DNA from: an uncultured Pelagibacteraceae bacterium
GTDB taxonomy: Bacteria > Pseudomonadota > Alphaproteobacteria > Pelagibacterales > Pelagibacteraceae
DNA: 64,000 nt
Assembly (NCBI GenBank): GCA_902628635.1
Contig: CACONQ010000001.1
Span: 1-64,000, forward strand
Direction of reading: 5' to 3'
In this document: piece after piece, positions 1 to 8,054 of the stretch
How the letters are laid out: each line of letters begins with the position of its first letter
How positions within the stretch are numbered: position 1 is the stretch's first letter
The notes under the pieces: generated by a model
What the model saw: only the letters and a program-made list of their open reading frames with translations
Database searches by the model: none
Told to the model about the DNA's origin: nothing
Made by a program: the position numbers and the translations under genes

Positions 1-865
1 TATCTGTTTCATCTATGCTTATCACGGCTAACAAAACAGGAAAATCAATATTTTTTAAATTTTCTTTAGCCTTAGGATTTAAATTTTTTATAATTTCTAG
101 TTTTTTAAATTGTGGAAATATAAATTTCAGTATCTCTAAAGAATAATTATTTAAACATAGTTTTTCTAATGAACCTGAAATAGTAATTTTTTTAAATTCA
201 TCTAATAGTCGTTCGGATGATATTTTAGAAATACCACTTAAATTTTTTTTAATACTTTTTAAAGTATTTAAATCGTGATCTGTTTTGCTATACATAGAGA
301 AAAATCTTAAATACCTTAGAATTCTTAAATAATCCTCTTGAATTCTTTGTTCTGCTTTACCAATAAAAATAACTTTACCGGCTTCAAGGTCTCTTTTTCC
401 ATCAAAGGGATCAAACAGGTTTCCATTTATGTCTGAATAAATAGCGTTTATTGTAAAGTCTCTTCTTTCAGCATCTTTTTTCCAATCTTTAGTAAATTCA
501 ACTTTTGAATGTCTTCCGTCAGGCAGTACATCGCTTCTCAAGGATGTAATTTCAAATTTTTCATTATCAATTTGTGCAGTAATTGTTCCATGTTGGATAC
601 CTGTTTCATAAAACTTGATATTATTCTCATTTAGTGCTTTTTGAATGTCACCTGGTTTAAGGTTGGTTGCAAGATCAATATCATCAACTTTTTCATTCAT
701 GAGAATTTTTCTAACACAACCACCAACATATCTAACTTCAGAGTCTGCTGAAAAATCTTGAATTGAATTAAATATTTTTTTTACATTTGAATTATTTTGT
801 AGATCAATAAATTTGGACTCAATTTTATTTGAATTACTTAAAATTTTTTTTAAAAAGTTTAACAT
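1..865 (-). CDS. cca: CCA tRNA nucleotidyltransferase / poly(A) polymerase family, partial (C-terminus outside window)
   Basis: Adds or repairs the 3' CCA of tRNAs in the cytoplasm; class II nucleotidyltransferase fold. The first 288 codons are inside the window. The reading frame shows the head-domain signature RYVGGCVRKILM with the catalytic DIDLAT, then RRDFTINAIY, FDPFDGKRDLEAGK and the RILRYLRF helix of the neck, all in family order. The start is the ATG at 863-865 on the minus strand; it lies only three bases after the encoded CCA of tRNA-Gln, so there is no room for a ribosome binding site outside the tRNA. The next in-frame ATG lies after VGGCVR and would remove part of the active site. 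CCA-adding versus A-adding specificity is not decided by these motifs; cca is the usual alphaproteobacterial assignment. Confidence 0.85.
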   Translation of the reverse strand, partial: MLNFLKKILSNSNKIESKFIDLQNNSNVKKIFNSIQDFSADSEVRYVGGCVRKILMNEKVDDIDLATNLKPGDIQKALNENNIKFYETGIQHGTITAQIDNEKFEITSLRSDVLPDGRHSKVEFTKDWKKDAERRDFTINAIYSDINGNLFDPFDGKRDLEAGKVIFIGKAEQRIQEDYLRILRYLRFFSMYSKTDHDLNTLKSIKKNLSGISKISSERLLDEFKKITISGSLEKLCLNNYSLEILKFIFPQFKKLEIIKNLNPKAKENLKNIDFPVLLAVISIDETD

Positions 866-868
866 ATT

Positions 869-943
869 TGGCTGGGGCGCTAGGATTCGAACCTAGGAAT
901 GGCGGTACCAAAAACCGCTGCCTTACCACTTGGCTACGCCCCA
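869..943 (-). tRNA. tRNA-Gln (anticodon TTG)
   Basis: Read on the minus strand the sequence folds as a full cloverleaf. The acceptor stem is TGGGGCG paired with CGCCCCA, the T-arm carries TTCGAAT, and the anticodon stem GCGGT/ACCGC encloses a seven-base loop with TTG at positions 34-36, which decodes CAA glutamine codons. The discriminator is G and the CCA end is encoded (869-871 on the plus strand as TGG). It sits 32 bases after the end of ispE and 3 bases before cca on the same strand, so it is probably part of a longer transcript and released by RNase P and 3' processing. Confidence 0.95.
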
Positions 944-975
944 AAGTTTATTTATTTTCCATCAAAAATAAATTT

Positions 976-1818
976 TTATATAACTTTTGATAAAATGCAC
1001 CAACAATTATTTAATTTCCTTTTGTACATTTTCAACGCATTTTTTGCAGATACTTCTTTATTAAAATACATCACTAAAGTTGAGCCAGATCCTGTCATTC
1101 TTACAAATTCAGCTTTTTTCCAACTTAATAGCTTATTTTTTAATTTTAAAAGCTTTGGATAAAGTCGGAAAGCACTTTTTTCAAGATCATTTTCACTATT
1201 TATTATTGCAGTTTTACTAACATTTTTTAATTTGCCTAATTTACTTTTAGAAAATACTTTATTTGCAGAAAAAACTTTTCTTGTTGAGCAGCCAAAATTG
1301 GGTTTTACTAATAATAGATAGTATTTAATTCTAGTTTTGAGTACACGTATTTTTCCACTAGGTAGGTAAACTTTTGGAAATTTATTAAGACCCAAAATTA
1401 CATCTGATCCAATTTTTTTAGCAAATTTTTCACTTAGTTTTTTTGTTAATATTTTTTTTTTTAAAAAAAAACCCAAAATTGAAGCCGCATTCATGGATCC
1501 GCCACCCATGCCTGATTTTTGAGGAATATTTTTTTTTACTAATATTTGATATTTTTTTTTAACAATTTTTTCTTTTTCTAATAATGCCAATAGGTGGGTG
1601 ATTGTATTAAATTTTGGTATACCTTTAGAATATTTTCCACTAAAAATTACCTTATGTTTTTTACTTCTAATTTCACTAATTTTAATCTCATCGGCCAAAT
1701 CAATTAGAGCAACTAAACTTTCAATTTGATGTAAATTATTTATCTTTCTTTTGCTGACAATATTTAAATTTAAATTGATCTTAGCGTATGACTTAATTGT
1801 ATGAGTTATTCTTATCAA
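976..1818 (-). CDS. ispE: 4-diphosphocytidyl-2-C-methyl-D-erythritol kinase
   Basis: Fourth step of the MEP pathway: ATP-dependent phosphorylation of CDP-methylerythritol, giving isoprenoid precursors for ubiquinone, carotenoids and the undecaprenyl carrier. The 280-residue product has the GHMP kinase signatures: SYAKINLNLN near the N-terminus, the ATP-binding loop SGMGGGSMNAAS at about residues 102-113, and MTGSGSTLVM near the C-terminus. No ATG is available near the N-terminus; the only plausible start is TTG at 1816-1818, overlapping the end of the upstream TPR gene by 26 bases, so translation is probably coupled. ispH of the same pathway lies at 18.4 kb. Family assignment is secure; the start is inferred. 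Confidence 0.93.
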   Translation of the reverse strand: MIRITHTIKSYAKINLNLNIVSKRKINNLHQIESLVALIDLADEIKISEIRSKKHKVIFSGKYSKGIPKFNTITHLLALLEKEKIVKKKYQILVKKNIPQKSGMGGGSMNAASILGFFLKKKILTKKLSEKFAKKIGSDVILGLNKFPKVYLPSGKIRVLKTRIKYYLLLVKPNFGCSTRKVFSANKVFSKSKLGKLKNVSKTAIINSENDLEKSAFRLYPKLLKLKNKLLSWKKAEFVRMTGSGSTLVMYFNKEVSAKNALKMYKRKLNNCWCILSKVI

Positions 1819-3496
1819 TATTTGGGCCCACTAATAATTTTTTTTTTACTTTTTCTAACATATCTTTTTCTGTATCTTTAAATCCTATAACACTATTCCA
1901 ATAATACTTTGCTTGAATTTTTTTATTAAGACTCCACAAAATATCACCATAATGGTCATTCACTATTGGATCATTGGGCATGAGCGTTATCGCTTTTCTC
2001 ATAAATTTTTCTGCTTCTGTATATCTTCCTGTTAAATAATAACCCCAACCAACTGAGTCGGTAATATATGGATCATCCTCATTATTCTTATATGCAATCT
2101 CCAACATTTTTACAGCTTTCGAAATATTAATTTTTCTCTCAAGCCAAGAATAGGCTAAATAATTTAAAGTATAAGAATTATCTGGAACAATTTTTAATGC
2201 CATTAATAAATCTTTATCGCTCCTTTCAAAATTTGACAATCTTTCATAACTACCACCTCTTCTAAATAATAAGTCAGCATAGGTATCTGAGTTAGTGTCA
2301 TAATTTTTCATTAACTTAGAATAAAGTTCTATTGCATCTTTATATTTTTTATAATTTTTATAAATATTTGCCATATCAAAAATAATCTTATCTGTTTTGT
2401 TTTCTATTTTATTAAACTTCGTTTTAATATAATTCAATGCTTGTTGATCATCATGTTTCTCTGCAATTATTTTGGTTTTAATTTTCACTTTGAACCAATA
2501 AAAAAGCTTATCCTGCTTACTAAAATTTTTTAATATTTTTTCAGCCTCTTTGTACTTTTTAGAATTAAAATAGTTTTCGACTGTTAATAGCTTATTTGCT
2601 TTAAATTTTTCATTTAAAAAATTAGAAACGCTTAAGTAAAAGTTAGATCTTTCAAAATCTTCATCAGATGAATACAAATTTGAAATTAAGAAAAAAAATT
2701 CTGCTAAAAGATCAGTTTCGGACTTGCATGAAAATATGTCTGTAATTTTTTTTGTTTGATTATTTTTCAACCAGTCATTTGTTTGAAGAATAAGCAGCCC
2801 ACTTGTGAGTTTATCTTGTTTCAAAAAAAGTTTTTTTGCCTCTTCGACTTTATTTTGATTAATCAAATAATTAGAGTAAAAGAATAAGTATCTTGAATAA
2901 TCTACATTTGAAGAATTAACCAAAGTATAGAATGACTTAGACGTGGTATCATCATCTAAATAACATTTTAAAAATGTAATATTCAGAAGATCTAAATTAT
3001 CAAAATTCGATTTTTGAAAAATTAGTTTTTTGTTTTTAAAAGTCGATAAGTATAACGTTAATGTATCATAGATTGCATTTTCATAAACGCTTGAACTTTT
3101 AAGTTCATTTAAATATTCAAGATAATTTTCGCTCTCATCATATTTCTCTTTTAAAATTGAGTCCAGTGTCAAAAGTACCTGAGACTCAAAAAAATCAAAA
3201 TCTTTTTTATTTTCTAAAATTTTTATTTCTTGAATTGCTTTTTTTACTTTCTGATTTATAGCTAGTGAGAAAATATATTTTCTTAAGTAATTATCACGTT
3301 TTTTTACTAATGCTTTTGACGAATTAAAATAACTTAACGAATCTTGGTTTTGTTGGTTATTATAGGAAATTATAGCTGAGAGATAATTGGTTAGTTCGTT
3401 CTCATTTAAATCATTATTTGTCACTTTGGAATTCGCCTGTTTGGCGAAAAAAAAGATCATTAGAATAAAGAAAATTTTAATAAATTTTGATATCAT
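1793..3496 (-). CDS. Secreted TPR-repeat protein
   Basis: A 567-residue protein beginning with a hydrophobic signal segment (about residues 5-20, ending in FFAKQANSK), so it is probably exported to the periplasm. The C-terminal half contains tetratricopeptide repeats, visible as helical motifs such as YADLLFRRGGSYERL, YTLNYLAYSWLE, DPYITDSVGWGYYLTGRYTE and DPIVNDHYGDILWSL, spaced about 34 residues apart. The N-terminal half is helical and low complexity with no domain I recognise. TPR proteins of this type are commonly found upstream of ispE in alphaproteobacteria, and here the two genes overlap. The partner protein is unknown; scaffolding of an envelope complex is only a guess. Confidence 0.8.
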   Translation of the reverse strand: MISKFIKIFFILMIFFFAKQANSKVTNNDLNENELTNYLSAIISYNNQQNQDSLSYFNSSKALVKKRDNYLRKYIFSLAINQKVKKAIQEIKILENKKDFDFFESQVLLTLDSILKEKYDESENYLEYLNELKSSSVYENAIYDTLTLYLSTFKNKKLIFQKSNFDNLDLLNITFLKCYLDDDTTSKSFYTLVNSSNVDYSRYLFFYSNYLINQNKVEEAKKLFLKQDKLTSGLLILQTNDWLKNNQTKKITDIFSCKSETDLLAEFFFLISNLYSSDEDFERSNFYLSVSNFLNEKFKANKLLTVENYFNSKKYKEAEKILKNFSKQDKLFYWFKVKIKTKIIAEKHDDQQALNYIKTKFNKIENKTDKIIFDMANIYKNYKKYKDAIELYSKLMKNYDTNSDTYADLLFRRGGSYERLSNFERSDKDLLMALKIVPDNSYTLNYLAYSWLERKINISKAVKMLEIAYKNNEDDPYITDSVGWGYYLTGRYTEAEKFMRKAITLMPNDPIVNDHYGDILWSLNKKIQAKYYWNSVIGFKDTEKDMLEKVKKKLLVGPNIDKNNSYN

Positions 3497-3504
3497 TTGT
3501 TTTT

Positions 3505-4191
3505 ATGAATAATGAAGTTTTAAATGATGAGTTTCTAAAATCAATAGACTCAAATTACGAATTTAGTAATAAACCAATAAGACGCTTAAAAAAGTCACAA
3601 CAGCCAGGTGAAATTAAATTACAACTAGAAAATCTCAAAAAACAAATTACTGAAATTGAAGATTGTGATCTTAAAAATCATGCTAACCAGCTAGTTTTTA
3701 GTGATGGAAATTTTAAAAGTAAAATAATGCTTGTAGGTGAAGGACCGGGTCAAAAAGAGGATGAAATAGGAAAACCTTTTATGGGCGATGCGGGAAAATT
3801 ATTAAATAAAATGTTAGCAGCGATAGATATTAAGAGAGAAAGTATCTACATTACAAATGTTGTTAATTACAGGCCACCAAATAATAGAAAGCCAACAACT
3901 GCTGAGATAAATAAGTATTCAAAATTTCTATATGAACATATTTCTATAATTAATCCTAAAATACTAATAATAATGGGCAGTACAGCTATGGAAGCATTGA
4001 TTGGAAATAATTTTAAAATTTCTAAAGAGAGAGGAATATGGAAAGATGTTATTATAAAGGGAAAAACTTACTTATCCATTGTAACATTTCATCCTGCATA
4101 TCTTTTAAGGCAACCAGATCAAAAAAAATATTCATGGATAGATTTAAAAGAAATAAAAAAAAAAATTAATGAATCGAATATCATTTTGTAA
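3505..4191 (+). CDS. Family 4-type uracil-DNA glycosylase relative (SPO1 DNA polymerase-like domain)
   Basis: Probable base-excision repair enzyme removing uracil from DNA. Family 4 motifs are clear: the motif GEGPGQKEDEIGKPFMG with the following GKLLNKML helix, TNVVNYRPPNNRKPT, the IMGSTAMEALIG strand-helix and the C-terminal HPAYLLRQP. The product is 228 residues if started at the ATG at 3505; an in-frame TTG at 3487 is less likely because it would overlap the divergent TPR gene. Unlike the well-studied thermophilic family 4 enzymes, only one cysteine (C54, in EDCDLKN) is present in the whole protein, so it cannot hold a four-cysteine 4Fe-4S cluster. Substrate preference is therefore uncertain. 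It is followed one base later by rnhB. Confidence 0.8.
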   Translation: MNNEVLNDEFLKSIDSNYEFSNKPIRRLKKSQQPGEIKLQLENLKKQITEIEDCDLKNHANQLVFSDGNFKSKIMLVGEGPGQKEDEIGKPFMGDAGKLLNKMLAAIDIKRESIYITNVVNYRPPNNRKPTTAEINKYSKFLYEHISIINPKILIIMGSTAMEALIGNNFKISKERGIWKDVIIKGKTYLSIVTFHPAYLLRQPDQKKYSWIDLKEIKKKINESNIIL

Positions 4192-4192
4192 A

Positions 4193-4768
4193 ATGAAAAA
4201 ATACTTAGCTGGTGTTGATGAAGTTGGAAGGGGAAGTTTAATTGGTCCAGTCTTTGCTGCTGCTGTAATTCTAAATAATGATATCAATAAGAAAATACTT
4301 AAAGACTCAAAAAGTTTATCAAAAAATAAACGTGAAAATTTAGAAAAATATATTAAGAAAAATTCAAAATGGTCAGTTGGTTCAGCGTCCTTAAAGGAAA
4401 TAGAAAAATATAATATTTTTAATGCAAGTCTGCTTGCAATGAAAAGAGCTATAAAAAAATTAAAAATAAAACCAAAAATTATATTAATTGATGGTAACAA
4501 AATTCCTGATATGAAGAGTTATAATTTAAAGTACGTAATTAAGGGCGACCAAAAGATACCCGAAATATCTGCTGCATCTATAATTGCAAAAGTATCGCGA
4601 GATAGATTAATCAAAAAATTAGCAAAAATTCATGATGGGTATTCCTGGCACAAAAACGCAGGCTACGGAACAAAAGACCATCTTCAGGCTCTTAAAAAAT
4701 TTGGAGTTACGAAATACCATAGAAAAAAATTTAAACCTATACACAACATATTGAGTCTCGAAAAATAA
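4193..4768 (+). CDS. rnhB: Ribonuclease HII
   Basis: Cuts the RNA strand of RNA-DNA hybrids and removes misincorporated ribonucleotides. Signatures: AGVDEVGRGSLIGPV close to the N-terminus (metal-binding Asp and Glu of the DExGRG motif), DSKSLSK, LIDGNKIP and SAASIIAKVSRD. An upstream in-frame ATG at 4169 would give 199 residues and overlap the glycosylase gene by 23 bases; the ATG at 4193, one base after that gene's stop, gives 191 residues with a normal N-terminus and is preferred. It is likely cotranscribed with the glycosylase, giving a small genome-maintenance unit. ccrM follows after 77 bases behind its own promoter-like sequence. Confidence 0.92.
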   Translation: MKKYLAGVDEVGRGSLIGPVFAAAVILNNDINKKILKDSKSLSKNKRENLEKYIKKNSKWSVGSASLKEIEKYNIFNASLLAMKRAIKKLKIKPKIILIDGNKIPDMKSYNLKYVIKGDQKIPEISAASIIAKVSRDRLIKKLAKIHDGYSWHKNAGYGTKDHLQALKKFGVTKYHRKKFKPIHNILSLEK

Positions 4769-4833
4769 TCACCACAAAAAGACTCAAAATAATTCAATCA
4801 CAAGTTGACGGGGACTCTGGCCTAGAGTCTAAT
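4753..4833 (+). promoter_or_regulatory. ccrM promoter region with four GANTC sites
   Basis: Four GANTC methylation targets lie at 4753-4757, 4781-4785, 4813-4817 and 4825-4829. A sigma70-like core, TTGACG at 4805-4810 and TCTAAT at 4828-4833, has exactly 17 bases between the hexamers. The third GANTC is in this spacer and the fourth overlaps the -10. The last two form a perfect 6-base inverted repeat (GACTCT and AGAGTC, 5-base loop). The predicted transcript would start about 6 bases before the ccrM ATG. The elements are seen in the sequence; promoter activity and methylation control are inferred. Confidence 0.6.
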
Positions 4834-4845
4834 AAGTTTTTAAAA

Positions 4846-5922
4846 ATGATCGATAATAAATTAAAAAATAAAATTGTTAATGGAAACAGTATTAAAGAAC
4901 TAAAAAAAATTCCAAGCGAAAGTTTTGATTTAATTTTTGCGGATCCACCTTACAATTTACAATTACGAAATAATTTAACTAGACCAGACAGATCAAAAGT
5001 AAATGCTGTAGTTGATAAATGGGATCAATTTGAAAGTTTCAAAACTTACGATGATTTTACTTATAATTGGCTTAGTGAGTGTAAAAGAGTTTTAAAAACA
5101 AATGGAGCAATTTGGGTGATTGGAAGTTACCATAATATATTCAGAGTTGGTACAGCAATTCAAAACTTAGGTTTTTGGATTTTAAATGATGTTATATGGA
5201 ATAAAAAAAATCCAATGCCAAACTTTAGAGGCACACGTTTTACCAATGCGCATGAGACTTTGATTTGGGCTTCAAAATCTGAAAAATCAAAATATACTTT
5301 TAATTATCAGTCTTTAAAATGTTTAAATGATGATATTCAAATGAGATCAAATTGGGATTTACCAATTTGTAGTGGTACTGAAAGATTAAAAAAAAATGGA
5401 AAGAAAATACACTCAACACAAAAACCTGAAGCACTTTTGCATAGAATTTTATTAGCAACCTCAAATAAAAGTGATTATATCTTAGATCCATTTTTAGGAT
5501 CTGGAACAACAGCTGCGGTTTCAAAAAAATTAGGAAGGAATTATTTTGGCATAGAAAAAGATAAAAATTACTGCAAGGCTGCAGAACAAAGATTAAGTGA
5601 AACAAAACCTATTGAAGATGATTATTTAGATACACTCCAAAATAATAGATCTAAACCGAGAGTACCTTTTGGCTCGTTAGTTGAATTGGGAATAATTAAA
5701 CCGGGAACGACTATTTTTGATAATAAAAAGAAAATTAGCGCAAAAATCATGGTCGATGGTAGTATAAAACACGCTCAAACTGAGGGATCAATCCATAAAG
5801 TAGCAGCAACAATTTTGGGTGCTGAAAGTTGTAATGGTTGGACATTTTGGCACTACAATAGAAATGGATCCATTTTTCCTATTGATAATTTAAGAGATCG
5901 ATTTTTAAAAAACAAAATTTAA
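4846..5922 (+). CDS. ccrM: Cell-cycle DNA adenine methyltransferase CcrM (GANTC-specific)
   Basis: Methylates adenine in GANTC; in alphaproteobacteria it coordinates cell-cycle transcription. It is a beta-class N6-adenine methyltransferase: the catalytic DPPY (residues 33-36, in FADPPYNLQL) precedes the S-adenosylmethionine motif DPFLGSGTT (about residue 214). The target-recognition region lies between them. The C-terminal 90 residues (GSLVELGIIKPGTTIFD through HYNRNGSIFPIDNLR) form the extra domain typical of CcrM. Length 358 residues matches the family. There is no Shine-Dalgarno sequence before the ATG, and the predicted transcription start is only about 6 bases upstream, so the message may be near-leaderless. 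It is convergent with the FAD monooxygenase gene, 9 bases apart. Confidence 0.95.
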   Translation: MIDNKLKNKIVNGNSIKELKKIPSESFDLIFADPPYNLQLRNNLTRPDRSKVNAVVDKWDQFESFKTYDDFTYNWLSECKRVLKTNGAIWVIGSYHNIFRVGTAIQNLGFWILNDVIWNKKNPMPNFRGTRFTNAHETLIWASKSEKSKYTFNYQSLKCLNDDIQMRSNWDLPICSGTERLKKNGKKIHSTQKPEALLHRILLATSNKSDYILDPFLGSGTTAAVSKKLGRNYFGIEKDKNYCKAAEQRLSETKPIEDDYLDTLQNNRSKPRVPFGSLVELGIIKPGTTIFDNKKKISAKIMVDGSIKHAQTEGSIHKVAATILGAESCNGWTFWHYNRNGSIFPIDNLRDRFLKNKI

Positions 5923-5931
5923 TTACAAAAT

Positions 5932-7074
5932 TTATCTGTAAATTTTACCAAGATAATTTTCTAAAAACTTTTTATTTTTAACTAATTTTTTTAAAAAAAA
6001 ATTTCTTAAAAAAATTGTTAAAGGGTCAGATAAATGAAATATAAATTGGTTGATTTTTGATCTTTTATTCACCATTTTTATTTTTTTTACTCTCTCTTCA
6101 AAAAAACTATTTTCTGTATTACTCTCTATTTTTTTAAATAATTCGTAAGCTCCCTCTATCGATTGAGAAGCACCTTGTGCAAATGATGGGGGGAAAGCAA
6201 AAAAAGCATCTCCAATTGGGTAAATATTATTTTTCTTAATTTCAAAAAAGTCATCGGTTACGAATACTGGAAATATTTTTAGTTGTTTAATTTCATCAAA
6301 AAATTTCTTACTTTCTTGAGGTATATTTTTTAAAACTTTTTTTATAAAAGTGTTATCATTAAATAATGAATAATTCTTAAGCTCTTCGTCTGAAAGCTTG
6401 TATTTCATAATTGCTATAAAATTTAAATCACCATCTGGATTTAGTGGATAAATAACGTGGTGAAAATCAGAACCAAAGAATAAGGAAATATTTTTTTTAT
6501 CAATAATATTTGAGGAATTAGGGATCATCCCTCTTATAGCTAAAGTATTATTATATCTTGGTTTGGTATTATTATTTGAAATAAGATTTTTACTCTTTGA
6601 AAAAACTCCATCTGAAATTATCAAATAGTCACACTCAAAAGTTTCATTATTTTCAAAAGTTAAATGAATTTTTTCATTTTGTTGGTCTACCTTTGAAATA
6701 CTGTGGTTAGTTTTTATTAAATCCTGAATTTTATCTTTGAGAAAACTTACTAAATCTGATCTTTTAAGTGTTGTATATTTACAATCATGTGAATTGAAAT
6801 CAGAAATATATAGATCACAAAACTTATCCTGGCTTTTATTTGAATAAAAAATTATTTTATCTGGATTAAACTTTTTATCATTTTGAAATTTATGAAATTC
6901 GATTTTATTTAAAAGTCTAACACTATTGACTGATAATTGAATTCCATACCCCTCATCTAAATTAATTAAGTTGTCTTTTTCAAAAATTTTAATTTCATAA
7001 TTTGAATTATTTTTAAAAAGATTTGCAATAAATAATCCTGAAATTCCTGCTCCAATAATTGCAACTTTTTTCAT
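5932..7074 (-). CDS. FAD-dependent monooxygenase (UbiH / salicylate hydroxylase family)
   Basis: Flavoprotein hydroxylase of the PHBH fold, 380 residues. Visible are the N-terminal Rossmann motif IIGAGISGLFIANLF, the DG motif in LIISDGVFSKSK, and the FAD ribityl-binding GD motif in YPIGDAFFAFPPSFAQGASQ followed by a helix. Members include ubiquinone-ring hydroxylases and aromatic-acid hydroxylases, and the sequence alone does not settle which. Its ATG overlaps the stop of mutY by one base (TAATG arrangement), so the two are probably translated from one message, although no shared function is obvious. No membrane segment is seen. Substrate is unknown. Confidence 0.8.
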   Translation of the reverse strand: MKKVAIIGAGISGLFIANLFKNNSNYEIKIFEKDNLINLDEGYGIQLSVNSVRLLNKIEFHKFQNDKKFNPDKIIFYSNKSQDKFCDLYISDFNSHDCKYTTLKRSDLVSFLKDKIQDLIKTNHSISKVDQQNEKIHLTFENNETFECDYLIISDGVFSKSKNLISNNNTKPRYNNTLAIRGMIPNSSNIIDKKNISLFFGSDFHHVIYPLNPDGDLNFIAIMKYKLSDEELKNYSLFNDNTFIKKVLKNIPQESKKFFDEIKQLKIFPVFVTDDFFEIKKNNIYPIGDAFFAFPPSFAQGASQSIEGAYELFKKIESNTENSFFEERVKKIKMVNKRSKINQFIFHLSDPLTIFLRNFFLKKLVKNKKFLENYLGKIYR

Positions 7075-8054
7075 TAGTTGCTCTCTAAATATTGAACTAT
7101 TTTTTTTGTAAAGGTTGGCAGCAGATAATTATCAAGTTTTTTTTGATCTATCCAATTAGAAGATGGAAAGTCCTCATGATTTTTTTTATATTGAATTTTA
7201 ATATTCATGTTCATATTCGAAATTTTAAAATTTAGATTTTCATTAAAATTTTTTGGTTTAGCGACCTCCTCCATAGGAAATATGTTAAGATTCTTTAAAA
7301 AATTAAATTTTGTATTCTTTATAAGAAGATATTTTTTATCCCTCTTGTAAACTTTTAAAACAAAATATTTGTTTACATTTTTTTTATTTTTCTTTGTTAA
7401 TTCAAAATCCTGTTTTTTAAAAGATTTACATTTTTTTTGGATAGGGCATTGATTACATAAAGGATTACTTGGTTTACAAATAAGTGCACCTATCTCCATA
7501 AGAGCCTGCGCATAATCACTAGACCTATTGGACTTGCCAAAAATAGATTTTTTTTGCGCAAGATTTTCTTTCTTAATTTCACTTTCTTTTTTTAAATATA
7601 GATATCTTTTCAAAACTCTTTCTATATTTCCATCTAGTGGTATGTACGGTTCATTAAAAGCAATGGCAAGTATTGCGCTAGCAGTATAATTACCAATGCC
7701 TGGCAAGGCTTTTAAATCTTCAAAATTATTTGGCATCTCTCCTCTATGCTTTTTAATTAAAATTTGTGCAGTTTTTTTTAGATTTCTGGCTCTTGAATAG
7801 TAACCTAGGCCTTGCCAACATTTCATTAACCTTTTGTTATTTACTTTTGCTAGTTTTTCTAAATTAGGAATTAATCTTACAAAATTATTAAAGTAAGGAA
7901 TCACGGTCTTAACCTGTGTTTGTTGTAACATAAACTCACTAACAATTATAAAATATTGTTTTTGTTTTTTTGAAAGATGGCTTCTCCATGGTAACTTTCT
8001 CTTATTATTATCATACCAATAGAGAATTTTTTTTGATAAGCTATCTTTCTTCAT
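7074..8054 (-). CDS. mutY: A/G-specific adenine DNA glycosylase
   Basis: Removes adenine mispaired with 8-oxoguanine. The helix-hairpin-helix core is clear: SEFMLQQTQVKTVIPYF with the catalytic Glu, LGYYSRARNLKK, LPGIGNYTASAILAIAF and the catalytic Asp in PLDGNIERVLKRY. A 4Fe-4S motif C-X6-C-X2-C-X5-C follows (CKPSNPLCNQCPIQKKC). The C-terminal 100 residues are the MutT-like domain that recognises 8-oxoguanine, poorly conserved but present (FPMEEV, FPSSNWIDQKKL). 326 residues, slightly short. Its start codon abuts the start codon of the divergent DciA-like gene, forming CATATG, so its promoter must lie inside that neighbour or the message is leaderless. Confidence 0.95.
   Translation of the reverse strand: MKKDSLSKKILYWYDNNKRKLPWRSHLSKKQKQYFIIVSEFMLQQTQVKTVIPYFNNFVRLIPNLEKLAKVNNKRLMKCWQGLGYYSRARNLKKTAQILIKKHRGEMPNNFEDLKALPGIGNYTASAILAIAFNEPYIPLDGNIERVLKRYLYLKKESEIKKENLAQKKSIFGKSNRSSDYAQALMEIGALICKPSNPLCNQCPIQKKCKSFKKQDFELTKKNKKNVNKYFVLKVYKRDKKYLLIKNTKFNFLKNLNIFPMEEVAKPKNFNENLNFKISNMNMNIKIQYKKNHEDFPSSNWIDQKKLDNYLLPTFTKKIVQYLESN

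Noticed and set aside
899..1162. 87-residue plus-strand reading frame overlapping tRNA-Gln and ispE
   Set aside because: It lies across the tRNA and antisense to a clear ispE; no family features.
976..1818. ispE as a pseudogene because it lacks an ATG
   Set aside because: The frame is complete with all GHMP motifs and a TTG start is acceptable.
4169..4192. Upstream ATG for rnhB
   Set aside because: It would overlap the previous gene by 23 bases and add residues not typical of RNase HII; kept only as an alternative.
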